Origin: Chloroflexales bacterium ZM16-3
GTDB lineage: Bacteria; Chloroflexota; Chloroflexia; Chloroflexales; Chloroflexaceae
DNA: 64,000 bases
Assembly: GCA_004138175.2 (NCBI GenBank)
Contig: RYFE02000016.1
Coordinates: forward strand, 1 to 64,000
Direction: 5' to 3'
The notes below the pieces were generated by a model. That model was given only the letters and a program-made list of their open reading frames with translations. It was not told the origin of the DNA and searched no databases. How positions within the stretch are numbered: position 1 is the first letter of the stretch; every line of letters starts with the position of its first letter. Position numbers and translations under genes: made by a program. Of the stretch, positions 42,761 through 50,871 are shown one piece after another.

Positions 42761-43693
42761 TCATCCGAGGCGTCCGTCGCGGTCGCGCAGGCCAGCCAGC
42801 CAGGCATCGCCCGACATCGGTCGCCGCCCGGCGGGCTGAAGCTCGCGGATCTCTAGGGCGCCGCTGCCGGTGGCAACCAGCGGCCCGCGACCCGATCCCT
42901 GCCCAATGATCTCCCCCGGTGCTTGCGGGCCAGACCAGTCGGCGTCCACCGCCGCCGCGATCAGGCGCAGCCCCTGGCCCCGCCAGCTTGTCTGCGCGCC
43001 TGGCCATGGGTCGTAGGCCCGAGTCATGCGCTCGATCACCAGCGCCGGACGCGTCCAGTCCACAGCGCCGTCCTCTTTTTTCAGCAGCCGGGTGACAGTG
43101 GCCAGGCTATGGTCTTGCGGGCGCGGCACAAGGACACCCGAGGCGTAGGGAGGCAGCGCCTCGATCAGCAGGCGCGAGCCGAGGACGAACAGCTCATCGG
43201 TGAGCGATCCTGCGCGAGCCGTCGGCGGAAGATCGACAACGGCCTGGGCCAAGATCGGCCCGCTGTCCATGCCGGGGTCGAGGCGCATGAGCGTTACCCC
43301 GGTCTCCCGGTCACCGGCGAGGATCGCGCCGACCACGGGAGTCGGCCCACGGTGCAGGGGCAGCAGGGAAGGGTGGATGTTGAGGTAGCCGAGAGGCGGG
43401 ATGCTCAACACGTTACGCCGCAGGATCTCGCCGTAGGCCGCCACCACGCCCACATCGGGCCGCAGCGCCTCTAGCTGCGCCACCACCGCCGGGTCGCGCA
43501 GCGTCTCTGGCTGGAGCACCGGCAGGCCCAGGCGCTCGGCAGCAACCTTCACCGGCGGCGGGGTGAGCTGGCGCTGCCGACCTGCCGGCCGGTCTGGCTG
43601 AGTCACCACCGCCACCAGCTCGTGGCCTGCGGCGACGAGCGCCTCCAGCGGCAGCGCGGCGAAGGCCGGGCTGCCCATAAAGACAACACGCAT
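42761..43693 (-). CDS. fmt: Methionyl-tRNA formyltransferase
   Basis: A 310-residue enzyme that formylates initiator Met-tRNA. The N-terminal formyltransferase fold begins MRVVFMGSPAFAALPLEALV; the catalytic core has VVAAYGEILRRNVLSIP, GYLNIHPSLLPLHRGPTPV (Asn and His of the active site), and TLMRLDPGMDSGPIL with the Asp. The C-terminal domain (LKKEDGAVDWTRPAL, AYDPWPGAQT) binds the tRNA. The usual SxLLPxxRGAAPI block is SLLPLHRGPTPV here, a mild change. The ATG at 43693 has AAAGGAGT 6 nt upstream. Def is not adjacent. Identification is secure. Confidence 0.93.
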   Translation of the reverse strand: MRVVFMGSPAFAALPLEALVAAGHELVAVVTQPDRPAGRQRQLTPPPVKVAAERLGLPVLQPETLRDPAVVAQLEALRPDVGVVAAYGEILRRNVLSIPPLGYLNIHPSLLPLHRGPTPVVGAILAGDRETGVTLMRLDPGMDSGPILAQAVVDLPPTARAGSLTDELFVLGSRLLIEALPPYASGVLVPRPQDHSLATVTRLLKKEDGAVDWTRPALVIERMTRAYDPWPGAQTSWRGQGLRLIAAAVDADWSGPQAPGEIIGQGSGRGPLVATGSGALEIRELQPAGRRPMSGDAWLAGLRDRDGRLG

Positions 43694-43971
43694 GGCGCAC
43701 TCCTTTACCATTGAACAAAGCACAATTGCATCTTAACAAATCGCTATAGTATAATCGGAAAGTACATAAATAGAAGACTACACACGCTGTAGCCACAGGA
43801 TTATTGCAAAGTCACCTCCCGGTGGGGGTGCGGGGGCGGCTTCGCCGCCCCCGCAGCATTTTTTGTTGGGTTTGGGCGGCGAAGCCGCCCAAACCCAACA
43901 AAAAACCAGGTCTGGGGCGAAGCCCCAGGACTTTGCTACAGCCCTGGCTATAGCAAATAACGGAGAACACC
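43694..43971. other. Gap with composite repeat, copy 2
   Basis: No gene is seen. A plus-strand TATAAT is at 43750-43755. The composite hairpin element occupies 43808-43950 and appears to be an inverted relative of the one at 37841-37985. Confidence 0.65.
43829..43906. repeat. Composite hairpin element, copy 2
   Basis: TGCGGGGGCGGC-TTC-GCCGCCCCCGCA (43829-43855) is followed by a palindrome with TTTTTTGTTGGGTTTGGGCGG arms around GAA (43859-43906), then CTGGGGCGAAGCCCCAG. Both stems resemble those of 37865-37936. Confidence 0.75.
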
Positions 43972-44919
43972 ATGCAGGCCATCGTCTTCGACGGCACCCT
44001 CCGGCTCGCCCAGAACCACCCGATCCCAGAGCTCACCCCCGGCGAAGCGCTCATCCGCCCTCACCTGACCGGCATCTGCAACACCGACATCGAGATCACC
44101 CGTGGGTATATGGGCTTCCAGGGCGTCCTCGGCCATGAGTTCGTTGGCACGGTGGTGGCCTGCGCCGAGCAGAGCTGGGTGGGCCAGCGCGTCGTCGGTG
44201 AGATTAACGCGGCCTGCCTACGCTGCCCCACCTGCCTGCGCGGCGATGTGACCCACTGCCCCAATCGCACCACCCTCGGCATCGACCGGCGCGACGGTGT
44301 GATGGCCGAGCTTGTCTCGCTGCCAATTAGCTGCCTGCACGCCGTCCCCGACAGTGTGCCCGATGAGGCCGCCGTCTTCACCGAGCCGCTGGCCGCCGCC
44401 CTAGAGATCTTTGAGCAGAGCCACATCCGACCAACCGAGCGGGTCGCCGTGGTTGGCGACGGAAAGCTGGGCGCGATGATTGTTCAGGTGCTGCGCCTGA
44501 TCGGCTGCGATCTGACGCTGATCGGGCGGCACCCCGAGCGCTGGGCGCTCTACGAGAGCCAGGGGGTGCGCTGCACCCACAGCAGTAGCCCGCCGCACGG
44601 ACAGTTCGATGTGGTGGTAGACTGCACTGGCAACCCTGCCGGTTTGGCCACCGCCCGCCAGCTGGTGCGCCCGCGCGGGCGGCTGGTACTCAAGAGTACC
44701 TTTCAGGCTGACTCACAGCTGAACCTGACAATGCTGGTGATCGATGAGGTGCACCTGATCGGATCGCGCTGCGGCCCCTTCGCCCCGGCGCTCAAGCTGC
44801 TGGAGCGCGGCCTGATCGCGACAGAGCCCCTGATTAGCGCCGAGTTTGCCCTTGACGACGGCCTAGCCGCCTTCGCGGCGGCTCACGGCCAGATGAAGGT
44901 ACTGCTCCGCCACGGGTAG
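43972..44919 (+). CDS. Zinc-dependent MDR (alcohol dehydrogenase-like) enzyme
   Basis: A 315-residue member of the medium-chain dehydrogenase family. The catalytic zinc ligands are Cys in LTGICNTDIEITRGY, then GHEFVG (His-Glu), and Glu in FTEPLAAALEI; four cysteines (CLRCPTCLRGDVTHC) form the structural zinc site. The nucleotide-binding part has VAVVGDGKLGAMIVQVLRL. The chain is somewhat shorter than typical 340-350-residue members because the C-terminal region is reduced. Substrate could be a sugar alcohol or threonine-type compound; nothing near decides it. It stands alone after the composite repeat. No strong ribosome binding site was found; GGAG is 9 nt upstream of the ATG. Confidence 0.85.
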   Translation: MQAIVFDGTLRLAQNHPIPELTPGEALIRPHLTGICNTDIEITRGYMGFQGVLGHEFVGTVVACAEQSWVGQRVVGEINAACLRCPTCLRGDVTHCPNRTTLGIDRRDGVMAELVSLPISCLHAVPDSVPDEAAVFTEPLAAALEIFEQSHIRPTERVAVVGDGKLGAMIVQVLRLIGCDLTLIGRHPERWALYESQGVRCTHSSSPPHGQFDVVVDCTGNPAGLATARQLVRPRGRLVLKSTFQADSQLNLTMLVIDEVHLIGSRCGPFAPALKLLERGLIATEPLISAEFALDDGLAAFAAAHGQMKVLLRHG

Positions 44920-45014
44920 ACACAAGGGGGCCGGGGTGCCGATAACCACTGACTGATCGTGCACATAAGACAATGGTCAGTCGGCCACGACCGCATGTTC
45001 GCCCATCACACCCT

Positions 45015-45974
45015 ATGGACTTCTCAGACATTCCATCCGCCCAGCAGCTTATCCTGATCGCCGATGACGACGAGGCGATCTGTAAGGTGCTTAGCATGCT
45101 GTTGATCGATGTTGGCTATCAGGTCGAGTGCGTCGGCGACGGAAGCGCGCTCATCGAGCGGGCGCAGGTGGTTATGCCTGATCTGCTGCTGATCGATGTG
45201 ATGATGCCCGACATGGACGGCTACGAGGCGCTGCGCCAGCTCCGTAACGACACGCGCACGGCGCATATCCCCGTCATAATGATCACGGCCCGCGCCGAGC
45301 CGATCGACTTGGTGTATGGATTCGACAGCGGCGCCGACGACTATATCACCAAGCCGTTCAACAGCACTGAGTTGCTGGCCCGGGTTCGCAGCCAGATCCG
45401 CCGCGCCGCCCGTCGGCCGGTGCGCAGCCCGCTCACCGGGCTCGCTGGCAACATCCTGATCACTGAGGAGTTGCGCTTTCGCCTGAGCCGGCCGGGCCCC
45501 TTCGCCCTGCTTTACGCCGACCTGAATAACTTTAAGGCGTTCAACGATGCCTACGGCTTCGCGCGGGGCGACCGGGTGATCCTCCTAGCGGCAGAGGTGA
45601 TCTTGTCTTGCGCGGGGCAGGGCGGCGAGCGTGACTTTGTCGGCCATATTGGCGGCGATGACTTTGCGCTGATCACCATACCGGCCCGCATCCAGCCGAT
45701 CTGCCAGCGGGTGCTGGCTGAGTTCGGGCAGCGGGTGCGCGAGCTCTACGACGCGGATGATCTTGCGCGCGGCCACCTCGAAGGCTTCGACCGCCACGGC
45801 ACCTATCAGCGATTCCCGATCACTACGCTGGCGATCGGCGGGGTGACGAACCGACATGATCAGTTCGCCAACCCGGACGCTATCGGGCAGCGCGCTGCCG
45901 AGATGAAGCTGCTTGCCAAGCGAGTCTCGCCCGGCAACTATGTGATCGATGGCGAACACTTTAGTGCGCTCTGA
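45015..45974 (+). CDS. Response regulator with GGDEF domain (active site GGDDF)
   Basis: A 319-residue protein with an N-terminal receiver (LILIADDDEAICKVLSM, phosphorylated Asp in LLLIDVMMPDMDGYEAL, Thr/Lys in MITARAE and DDYITKPF) and a C-terminal GGDEF-type domain. The signature loop is HIGGDDFALI, so the usual GG[DE]EF has Asp at the fourth position. The upstream metal and substrate part is visible (LLYADLNNFKAFNDAYGFARGD). The Glu-to-Asp change at that position lowers or abolishes diguanylate cyclase activity in many relatives, so it may be a GTP-binding sensor instead. No EAL domain is attached. The ATG at 45015 lacks a clear ribosome binding site. Confidence 0.85.
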   Translation: MDFSDIPSAQQLILIADDDEAICKVLSMLLIDVGYQVECVGDGSALIERAQVVMPDLLLIDVMMPDMDGYEALRQLRNDTRTAHIPVIMITARAEPIDLVYGFDSGADDYITKPFNSTELLARVRSQIRRAARRPVRSPLTGLAGNILITEELRFRLSRPGPFALLYADLNNFKAFNDAYGFARGDRVILLAAEVILSCAGQGGERDFVGHIGGDDFALITIPARIQPICQRVLAEFGQRVRELYDADDLARGHLEGFDRHGTYQRFPITTLAIGGVTNRHDQFANPDAIGQRAAEMKLLAKRVSPGNYVIDGEHFSAL

Positions 45975-46050
45975 CAGGGGACAGGGGACAGGGGACAGGG
46001 GACAGGGGACAGGGGACAGGGGACAGGGGACAGGGGACAGGGGACAGGGG
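45974..46050 (+). repeat. Heptamer array, 11 perfect copies of ACAGGGG
   Basis: Eleven identical units in 77 nt, starting at the last base of the preceding stop codon. It is the longest perfect 7-nt array in the window. Confidence 0.95.
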
Positions 46051-46154
46051 GGAAATTCTACAGCCCGACAGCCCGACAGCTCCACGTAGTACATTGTGTA
46101 AGTCCTTCCCCGCCGCTGCCCATAGGATCATGATAGCCCGCCGATGCCCGGCGC

Positions 46155-46182
46155 TTGATCTCCTCGGGAAATCGCTTACAAT
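46155..46182 (+). promoter_or_regulatory. Promoter of the TPR gene
   Basis: TTGATC (46155-46160), a 16-nt spacer and TACAAT (46177-46182) give a leader of about 40 nt before the ATG at 46226. Confidence 0.5.
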
Positions 46183-46225
46183 AAGCTGTCAATCCTACGT
46201 CTCGCACGCATACGAGGAGTCCCGT

Positions 46226-49200
46226 ATGGATCTGCAGCTGATCCTGATCGTCCTGGCCGCCCTTGCGATCGGTCTGCTCGCCTTGACGCTCACGATCCGC
46301 CGCCGGGGTAGGCCCACGTCCTCGGATCACCCGAACACCAGCACGACAAAGGCTGCGGGGAAGCCGAGGCCGAGGCGTCGTCTGATCACGCCAACCAGCG
46401 TGGCCGTCGTAGCGCTGCCGCTGCTGATCCTCGCCGCCGCCGGCTGGTTCTTCTTTGGCCAGATGAGCGCCCGATCGGCAGATCGGTTCGTGGTGCTGGT
46501 GGCACCGTTCGACGACGGGGGGGACGGTCAGACGGGGCGGAATGTGGCTGAGGAGCTGGCCCGCCAGATCACCCAGCGCGTCGCGGGGCCGGTTACGGTG
46601 GATGTGATTGAGCAGCGTCCGACTACGGCCCAGGAGGCGCTTGACCTGGCTGATGTCGAGCAGAGCGATGTGCTGATCTGGGGCAGTGTTGAGCCGGGCG
46701 CGATCCTCGATAGCCAGTCGCTTCGCCCACGCCTAATCTATACGCCAAATGGCACGTATGCGCCCAATGGATGGGATGGCTACCTCGGTCGCTTTGCGAT
46801 GCCGCGCAGCTACGCGCTCGCCAGCGAGCCGATTAATGGGCAGGCTGTGCTGCCGCCGCTGGTTGAGGCCCTCTTCGACTACGGCCAAGGACAGCCGGAC
46901 CGCGCCGCCGTTGCGCTCGACGGCATGATCAACGACTACCCGGCCCTGAGCGCCCCGCTGCCCCGCGCTATCCGTGGCACTATCCTCTGGGCTCGCGGCA
47001 GCTACAGCGAGGCCGCCGCCGAGTATCGCCTAGCGCTAGACACGCCCAGCGATGAGCAGGCGCTCCTGGCCAACAACCTCGGCGCGATCTTGCTTGACGC
47101 GGGCGACCCAGGGGTGCTCGGGGCCTTCGCGGAGGCGGTGCGCCTGCTCGCGGGCCACGATCTCGGCCAGCTACGCTACAACTTGGGCCTGCTGGCCCTG
47201 AACGACCAGCGCCCCACTGACGCCACTGTCGATCTGGAGCAGGCCCGCAACCTGCTGCCGACGAACACGCCCCTGCTGCTCAGCCTGGCCGACGCCTACC
47301 GTGAGAGCGGTCGCCTGGGCAGCGCCGAGAGTATCCTCGACGCCGCCGCCAAACAGGCGGGTGCCGACGAGCGCCTCGTGCCCGACATATACCGAACAAT
47401 GGTCACGCAGCGCTTCGATGCGACCATCCGTGAACAGCGCGGCATGCTCGGCCTAGCCCGCAGCATAAACGCTCAGGGGCCGCTGACCTGGGAGCTTGAG
47501 GTTGCGAAGCCGCTTATCGAGAAGGATGTGGCCGACCTGCGCGACCAGATGAGCGCCGCCGTCGAGGCGAGCCAGCAGACATCGGCCCGCTGGCACCAGC
47601 GCTCCGCATCCGATAGCGCGACGAACTCCAGCGACGGGCAGGTGGCCGCTGGCCAGGCCGACCGGGCTGAGGGCGACGCCCGCCGACAGCGCTATGAGCT
47701 GGCTATTCTCGACACGGAGCTGGCCCGCGCCCGCGTAGGTCAGCCGACCTCGGCCCTTGGGAAGATGTTCGGTTCCCTCTTTGGCGGCACGTCGCCGATC
47801 GCTGAGGCGCTGAGCCTGCTCGACGGGCTGGCCCAGCGCGACCCAGATAGCCCAGCGGTGCTGCTGGCCCGCGCCCGCGCCCTGCGCGTGGATGCTCGGC
47901 TCAATGATGCCGACCGGGCCTACGACCAGGTTGTGCAGGTGGCCGCGCAGCGCCCCGAGGGCTACTTTGGCAAGGCCATGATCGCCAGCGACCGTGGCGA
48001 CAGCGCCACCGCCACTCAACTACTGCGCATGGCAATCGACCGCAACGGTGCCTTCTTCCCTGCCCGCTTTGCGCTGGCGCAGATCGCTGAGGCCAGCGGC
48101 GATCAGGCCGAGGCGATCAACCAGCTGCGCGCCGTCAGCCAGCAGCGGCCCGGCCCCGACGCGGCGATCGCGCTGGCCCAGGCGCTCCGACTCAGCGGCC
48201 CAGGCGGCTATGTCGAGGCCGAGCAGGTGCTCCTGCCCCTTAGCACCACCAACGCCGACGCCGCCATTGAGCTTGGGCGGCTCTACAACGACGCCGGGCG
48301 CGCCGATGCGTCGATCCAGGCATACCGAGACGCCCTGAAGCTCGCCCCGCGCAGCTCCTCGGCATCCTTCGAGCTTGGCGAGCGCCTGGCCGCAACGGGC
48401 GACCCGAACGGTGCCGAGAAGGCCCTGCGCGATGCCCTGAGCTTCGATGGGAACAACACCGCCGCTCGCCTTGCCCTGGCCCGGCTCTACGAAGGCCCGC
48501 TCAATCAGCCGAGTCGCGCTGACCAGGAGTATGGTGTGGCGCTCAGCCAGGGCGTCCGCGATATCGGCACCCTGATCGCTATTGGCGACGCGGCGCTAGA
48601 GAACCAGAACCCCGACCAGGCGATCAGCGCCTATAGCAAGGCGACCAGCGTCGACCCAAACAACCCGCTGCCCCAGTACAAGCTCGCCAACGCCTACCTC
48701 TCCACAAACCGGCTCCAGTCGGCCGCCGACTCTGCCCAGAATGCGGTGAACCAGACTGCGGGCACCGCCGACCCGGCCCTGCGTGAGCTGCGCGCGCAGG
48801 CGCTTGTGATTATGGGCGATGTCGCCCGCCGCCAGGGCGACCTGCCGAAGGCGACGGACTCCTACACCCAGGCCCAGCAGATCGACCCGCAGCTGATCAG
48901 CGCCCAGATCGGCATGGGCCTTGTCGCAGTGGGCCAGGGCCAGTGGGGCGTTGCTCTGAGCTACTTCGAGACAGCATCGAACCTGCCGGGTGCCGGCACG
49001 AACGCCGACGCCCAATTCTGGCTGGCCGAGGGGCTGCTGCACAGTGGTGCCGTAGATCGCGCCCTGACAGCCTACAACCATGCCCTTGAGCTAAAGCCAG
49101 ACTTCCCCGAAGCGCTGCTCGGCATCGCCCAGGTGCAGTACGCCCAGCACAACACCACCGCCGCGCTCGATACGGTGGGCCGCAGCCTGACCCAGCGCCC

Positions 49201-49660
49201 AAGCTACGCCGAAGCGCTGCTCTTCAAGGGTAAGCTGCTCCAGGAGCTCGATCGCAACGGCGAGGCAATGAGCGCCTATAATGCGTCCATCCGGGCAAAC
49301 GGGAAGATCGCCGAGACGTACTACCGCCGGGGGCTCCTACAGATCAGCAATGAGAAGTATGACAACGCGATCAACGATATGCGACAAGCGGTCGCCCTCC
49401 AGCCTAACTTCCCCGAGGCAAACTACTGGATGGGACGATCTTACTATGCCCGGGGCCAAATCCAGAGCGCCCGCGACGCCTTCAAGCGCGCGGTCGATCT
49501 GAACGCTGGCTACACCGAGGCGCTTTACTACCTCGGCCTCTCCGCCGAGGATCTTGGCCAACGCGATGAAGCTATTGGAGCCTACCAGACGGTTATTGTG
49601 GCCGATAGTGGGGGTGAGTGGGGAATACGCGCCCGCGACCAGCTCAACCGTATTCAGTGA
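46226..49660 (+). CDS. Giant membrane-anchored TPR protein
   Basis: A protein of 1144 residues. Two membrane helices near the N-terminus (ILIVLAALAIGLLALTLTI and VAVVALPLLILAAAGWFFFG) enclose a basic loop. A small alpha/beta domain follows (RFVVLVAPFDDGGDGQTGRN, VTVDVIEQRPTTAQEALDLA), resembling TolB/FlgO-type N domains. From about residue 220 to the end the chain is tetratricopeptide repeats, at least fifteen, interrupted near 420-510 by a charged coiled segment. The last repeats are the clearest (AETYYRRGLLQISNEKYDNA, PNFPEANYWMGRSYYARGQI). GAGGAG lies 6 nt before the ATG. It is probably a large scaffold at the membrane; a partner gene follows after 2 nt. Confidence 0.82.
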   Translation: MDLQLILIVLAALAIGLLALTLTIRRRGRPTSSDHPNTSTTKAAGKPRPRRRLITPTSVAVVALPLLILAAAGWFFFGQMSARSADRFVVLVAPFDDGGDGQTGRNVAEELARQITQRVAGPVTVDVIEQRPTTAQEALDLADVEQSDVLIWGSVEPGAILDSQSLRPRLIYTPNGTYAPNGWDGYLGRFAMPRSYALASEPINGQAVLPPLVEALFDYGQGQPDRAAVALDGMINDYPALSAPLPRAIRGTILWARGSYSEAAAEYRLALDTPSDEQALLANNLGAILLDAGDPGVLGAFAEAVRLLAGHDLGQLRYNLGLLALNDQRPTDATVDLEQARNLLPTNTPLLLSLADAYRESGRLGSAESILDAAAKQAGADERLVPDIYRTMVTQRFDATIREQRGMLGLARSINAQGPLTWELEVAKPLIEKDVADLRDQMSAAVEASQQTSARWHQRSASDSATNSSDGQVAAGQADRAEGDARRQRYELAILDTELARARVGQPTSALGKMFGSLFGGTSPIAEALSLLDGLAQRDPDSPAVLLARARALRVDARLNDADRAYDQVVQVAAQRPEGYFGKAMIASDRGDSATATQLLRMAIDRNGAFFPARFALAQIAEASGDQAEAINQLRAVSQQRPGPDAAIALAQALRLSGPGGYVEAEQVLLPLSTTNADAAIELGRLYNDAGRADASIQAYRDALKLAPRSSSASFELGERLAATGDPNGAEKALRDALSFDGNNTAARLALARLYEGPLNQPSRADQEYGVALSQGVRDIGTLIAIGDAALENQNPDQAISAYSKATSVDPNNPLPQYKLANAYLSTNRLQSAADSAQNAVNQTAGTADPALRELRAQALVIMGDVARRQGDLPKATDSYTQAQQIDPQLISAQIGMGLVAVGQGQWGVALSYFETASNLPGAGTNADAQFWLAEGLLHSGAVDRALTAYNHALELKPDFPEALLGIAQVQYAQHNTTAALDTVGRSLTQRPSYAEALLFKGKLLQELDRNGEAMSAYNASIRANGKIAETYYRRGLLQISNEKYDNAINDMRQAVALQPNFPEANYWMGRSYYARGQIQSARDAFKRAVDLNAGYTEALYYLGLSAEDLGQRDEAIGAYQTVIVADSGGEWGIRARDQLNRIQ

Positions 49661-49662
49661 CC

Positions 49663-50274
49663 ATGGAAACATTTCGCAAATACAGAATCGCCCTCCAGGT
49701 TTTTCAATCGAACCGACTGCGCCGCGACTACAGTGATCTGGCATCCATCCCGATGTACGATCCGGTGGCCGAGTTCTTCTTCGAGGAGCTCTACGGCCCG
49801 CGTGACTTCAGCCAGCGCGACGACGATGCCCGTCGGCTGCAACACTTCCTGCATATTGTGCCCGGCGTCCACCTGCACGATGTCGAGGAGTTACTTGACC
49901 TGATCAGCATTACGGCGCACCTCGACGATGGGCTGACCCTGCGGGTGATCGACGCGGGCGCGCCGCTCACCTTCGATGAGCCCCTCTACGAGCGGCTCTA
50001 CCGCGAGGCAGACAACTATGACGAGCGCCTCCGCCAGCTTGAGCTGATCCGCAACTGCCTGCTGAATGTGTTTCGCCTCTCGCGATCCCACCTGCTCGGC
50101 ATGGGTCTAGAGAGCTCCGGCCTGATCGCCCGCTTAGCCGGCTTCGAGGCCGGCCACACCTTCCTGCTCAAAGGCTACCGCGCCCTGCGCAACGTCACCG
50201 AGATCGACCATTTCGCCACAACGATCTATAATCGGGAACTCGAACGGCTGGATCGGATCTTTGCTGGCGGTTAG
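49663..50274 (+). CDS. Conserved protein of unknown function (FFxELYGPRDFSxRD type)
   Basis: A 203-residue soluble, mostly helical protein. The motif FFFEELYGPRDFSQRDDDARRL near residues 38-60 is one I recall from uncharacterised proteins of many proteobacteria, with a helical remainder (VHLHDVEELLDLISITAHLD, LRQLELIRNCLLNVFRLSRS). No enzyme residues or metal site are evident, though several His occur. It starts 2 nt behind the TPR gene, so both are translated together; the TPR scaffold may hold it. A GTG start inside the upstream stop region is possible. Function unknown. Confidence 0.7.
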   Translation: METFRKYRIALQVFQSNRLRRDYSDLASIPMYDPVAEFFFEELYGPRDFSQRDDDARRLQHFLHIVPGVHLHDVEELLDLISITAHLDDGLTLRVIDAGAPLTFDEPLYERLYREADNYDERLRQLELIRNCLLNVFRLSRSHLLGMGLESSGLIARLAGFEAGHTFLLKGYRALRNVTEIDHFATTIYNRELERLDRIFAGG

Positions 50275-50312
50275 GGGTTGGGGGTTAGGGGTTGGGGGTT
50301 GGGGGTTGGGGT
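50274..50312 (+). repeat. Heptamer array, GGGGTTG/GGGGTTA
   Basis: Five consecutive G-rich 7-nt units begin at the stop codon of the preceding gene. With four or more G4 tracts it could form a G-quadruplex. The same unit appears at 57904-57970. Confidence 0.9.
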
Positions 50313-50371
50313 AAAGGACGGCTCGATAGGCTTTCGCCTGGCCTACAGCCTGAGCAAAAAGGAAGCACCTC

Positions 50372-50845
50372 ATGGCGATCAAGTACACCCGCTGGCTGCG
50401 CTCCTACGTCGGCCACCAGCGCATTATGCAGGTGCGGTCGTGTGGGTTCGTCCAGGACGAGCAGGGGGCCATTCTGCTCTGCCGCCGCGCCGATGTGATG
50501 CTCTGGGATGTGCCCGGCGGCACGATCAGCCTTGACGAGACCCCGGTGCAGGGACTCACCCGCGAGATGCAGGAGGAGACCGGACTGATCCTCTCTGCCG
50601 AGCGGCTGATCGGCGTCTACGCCGGCCCCGACTTTCAGTGGACCTACCCCAACGGCGACCAGGCCCAGATCCTGGCCCTGCTCTTCGCCGCCCGGATCGT
50701 CGGCGGCGAGCTGCGCCGCAGCGGCCACGAGAATGTGAATATCGGGTTCTTCCCCCCCACCCAGCTCCCGCCGCTGCTCACCCGCACCAAGCGCATGATC
50801 GCCGATGCCCTCGCCGATAGGGGCGAGGCCGTCTTCGACCAGTAG
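50372..50845 (+). CDS. Nudix hydrolase
   Basis: A 157-residue enzyme of the Nudix family, which splits nucleoside-diphosphate-linked compounds. The Nudix box is complete: G(x5)E(x7)REUxEExGU as GTISLDETPVQGLTREMQEETGL (split across residues 50-73). It is preceded by WDVPGG, and followed by a strand-rich end (WTYPNGDQAQILALLFAARI). The short N-terminal extension (YTRWLRSYVGHQRIMQVRSC) is typical of ADP-ribose/MutT-type members. AAAAAGGAAG lies before the ATG. Substrate cannot be told. It lies alone between a heptamer array and a convergent ThDP-enzyme gene. Confidence 0.9.
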   Translation: MAIKYTRWLRSYVGHQRIMQVRSCGFVQDEQGAILLCRRADVMLWDVPGGTISLDETPVQGLTREMQEETGLILSAERLIGVYAGPDFQWTYPNGDQAQILALLFAARIVGGELRRSGHENVNIGFFPPTQLPPLLTRTKRMIADALADRGEAVFDQ

Positions 50846-50871
50846 GCTCTAAATACCTCTACGTGACGCTC

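Noticed and set aside
43972-44919. BchC (bacteriochlorophyll synthesis dehydrogenase) to support phototrophy
   Set aside because: The protein has a complete structural zinc site and fits general MDR dehydrogenases; no other bch gene is near.
45974-46050. CRISPR array
   Set aside because: Repeats of 7 nt without spacers; no cas genes in the window.
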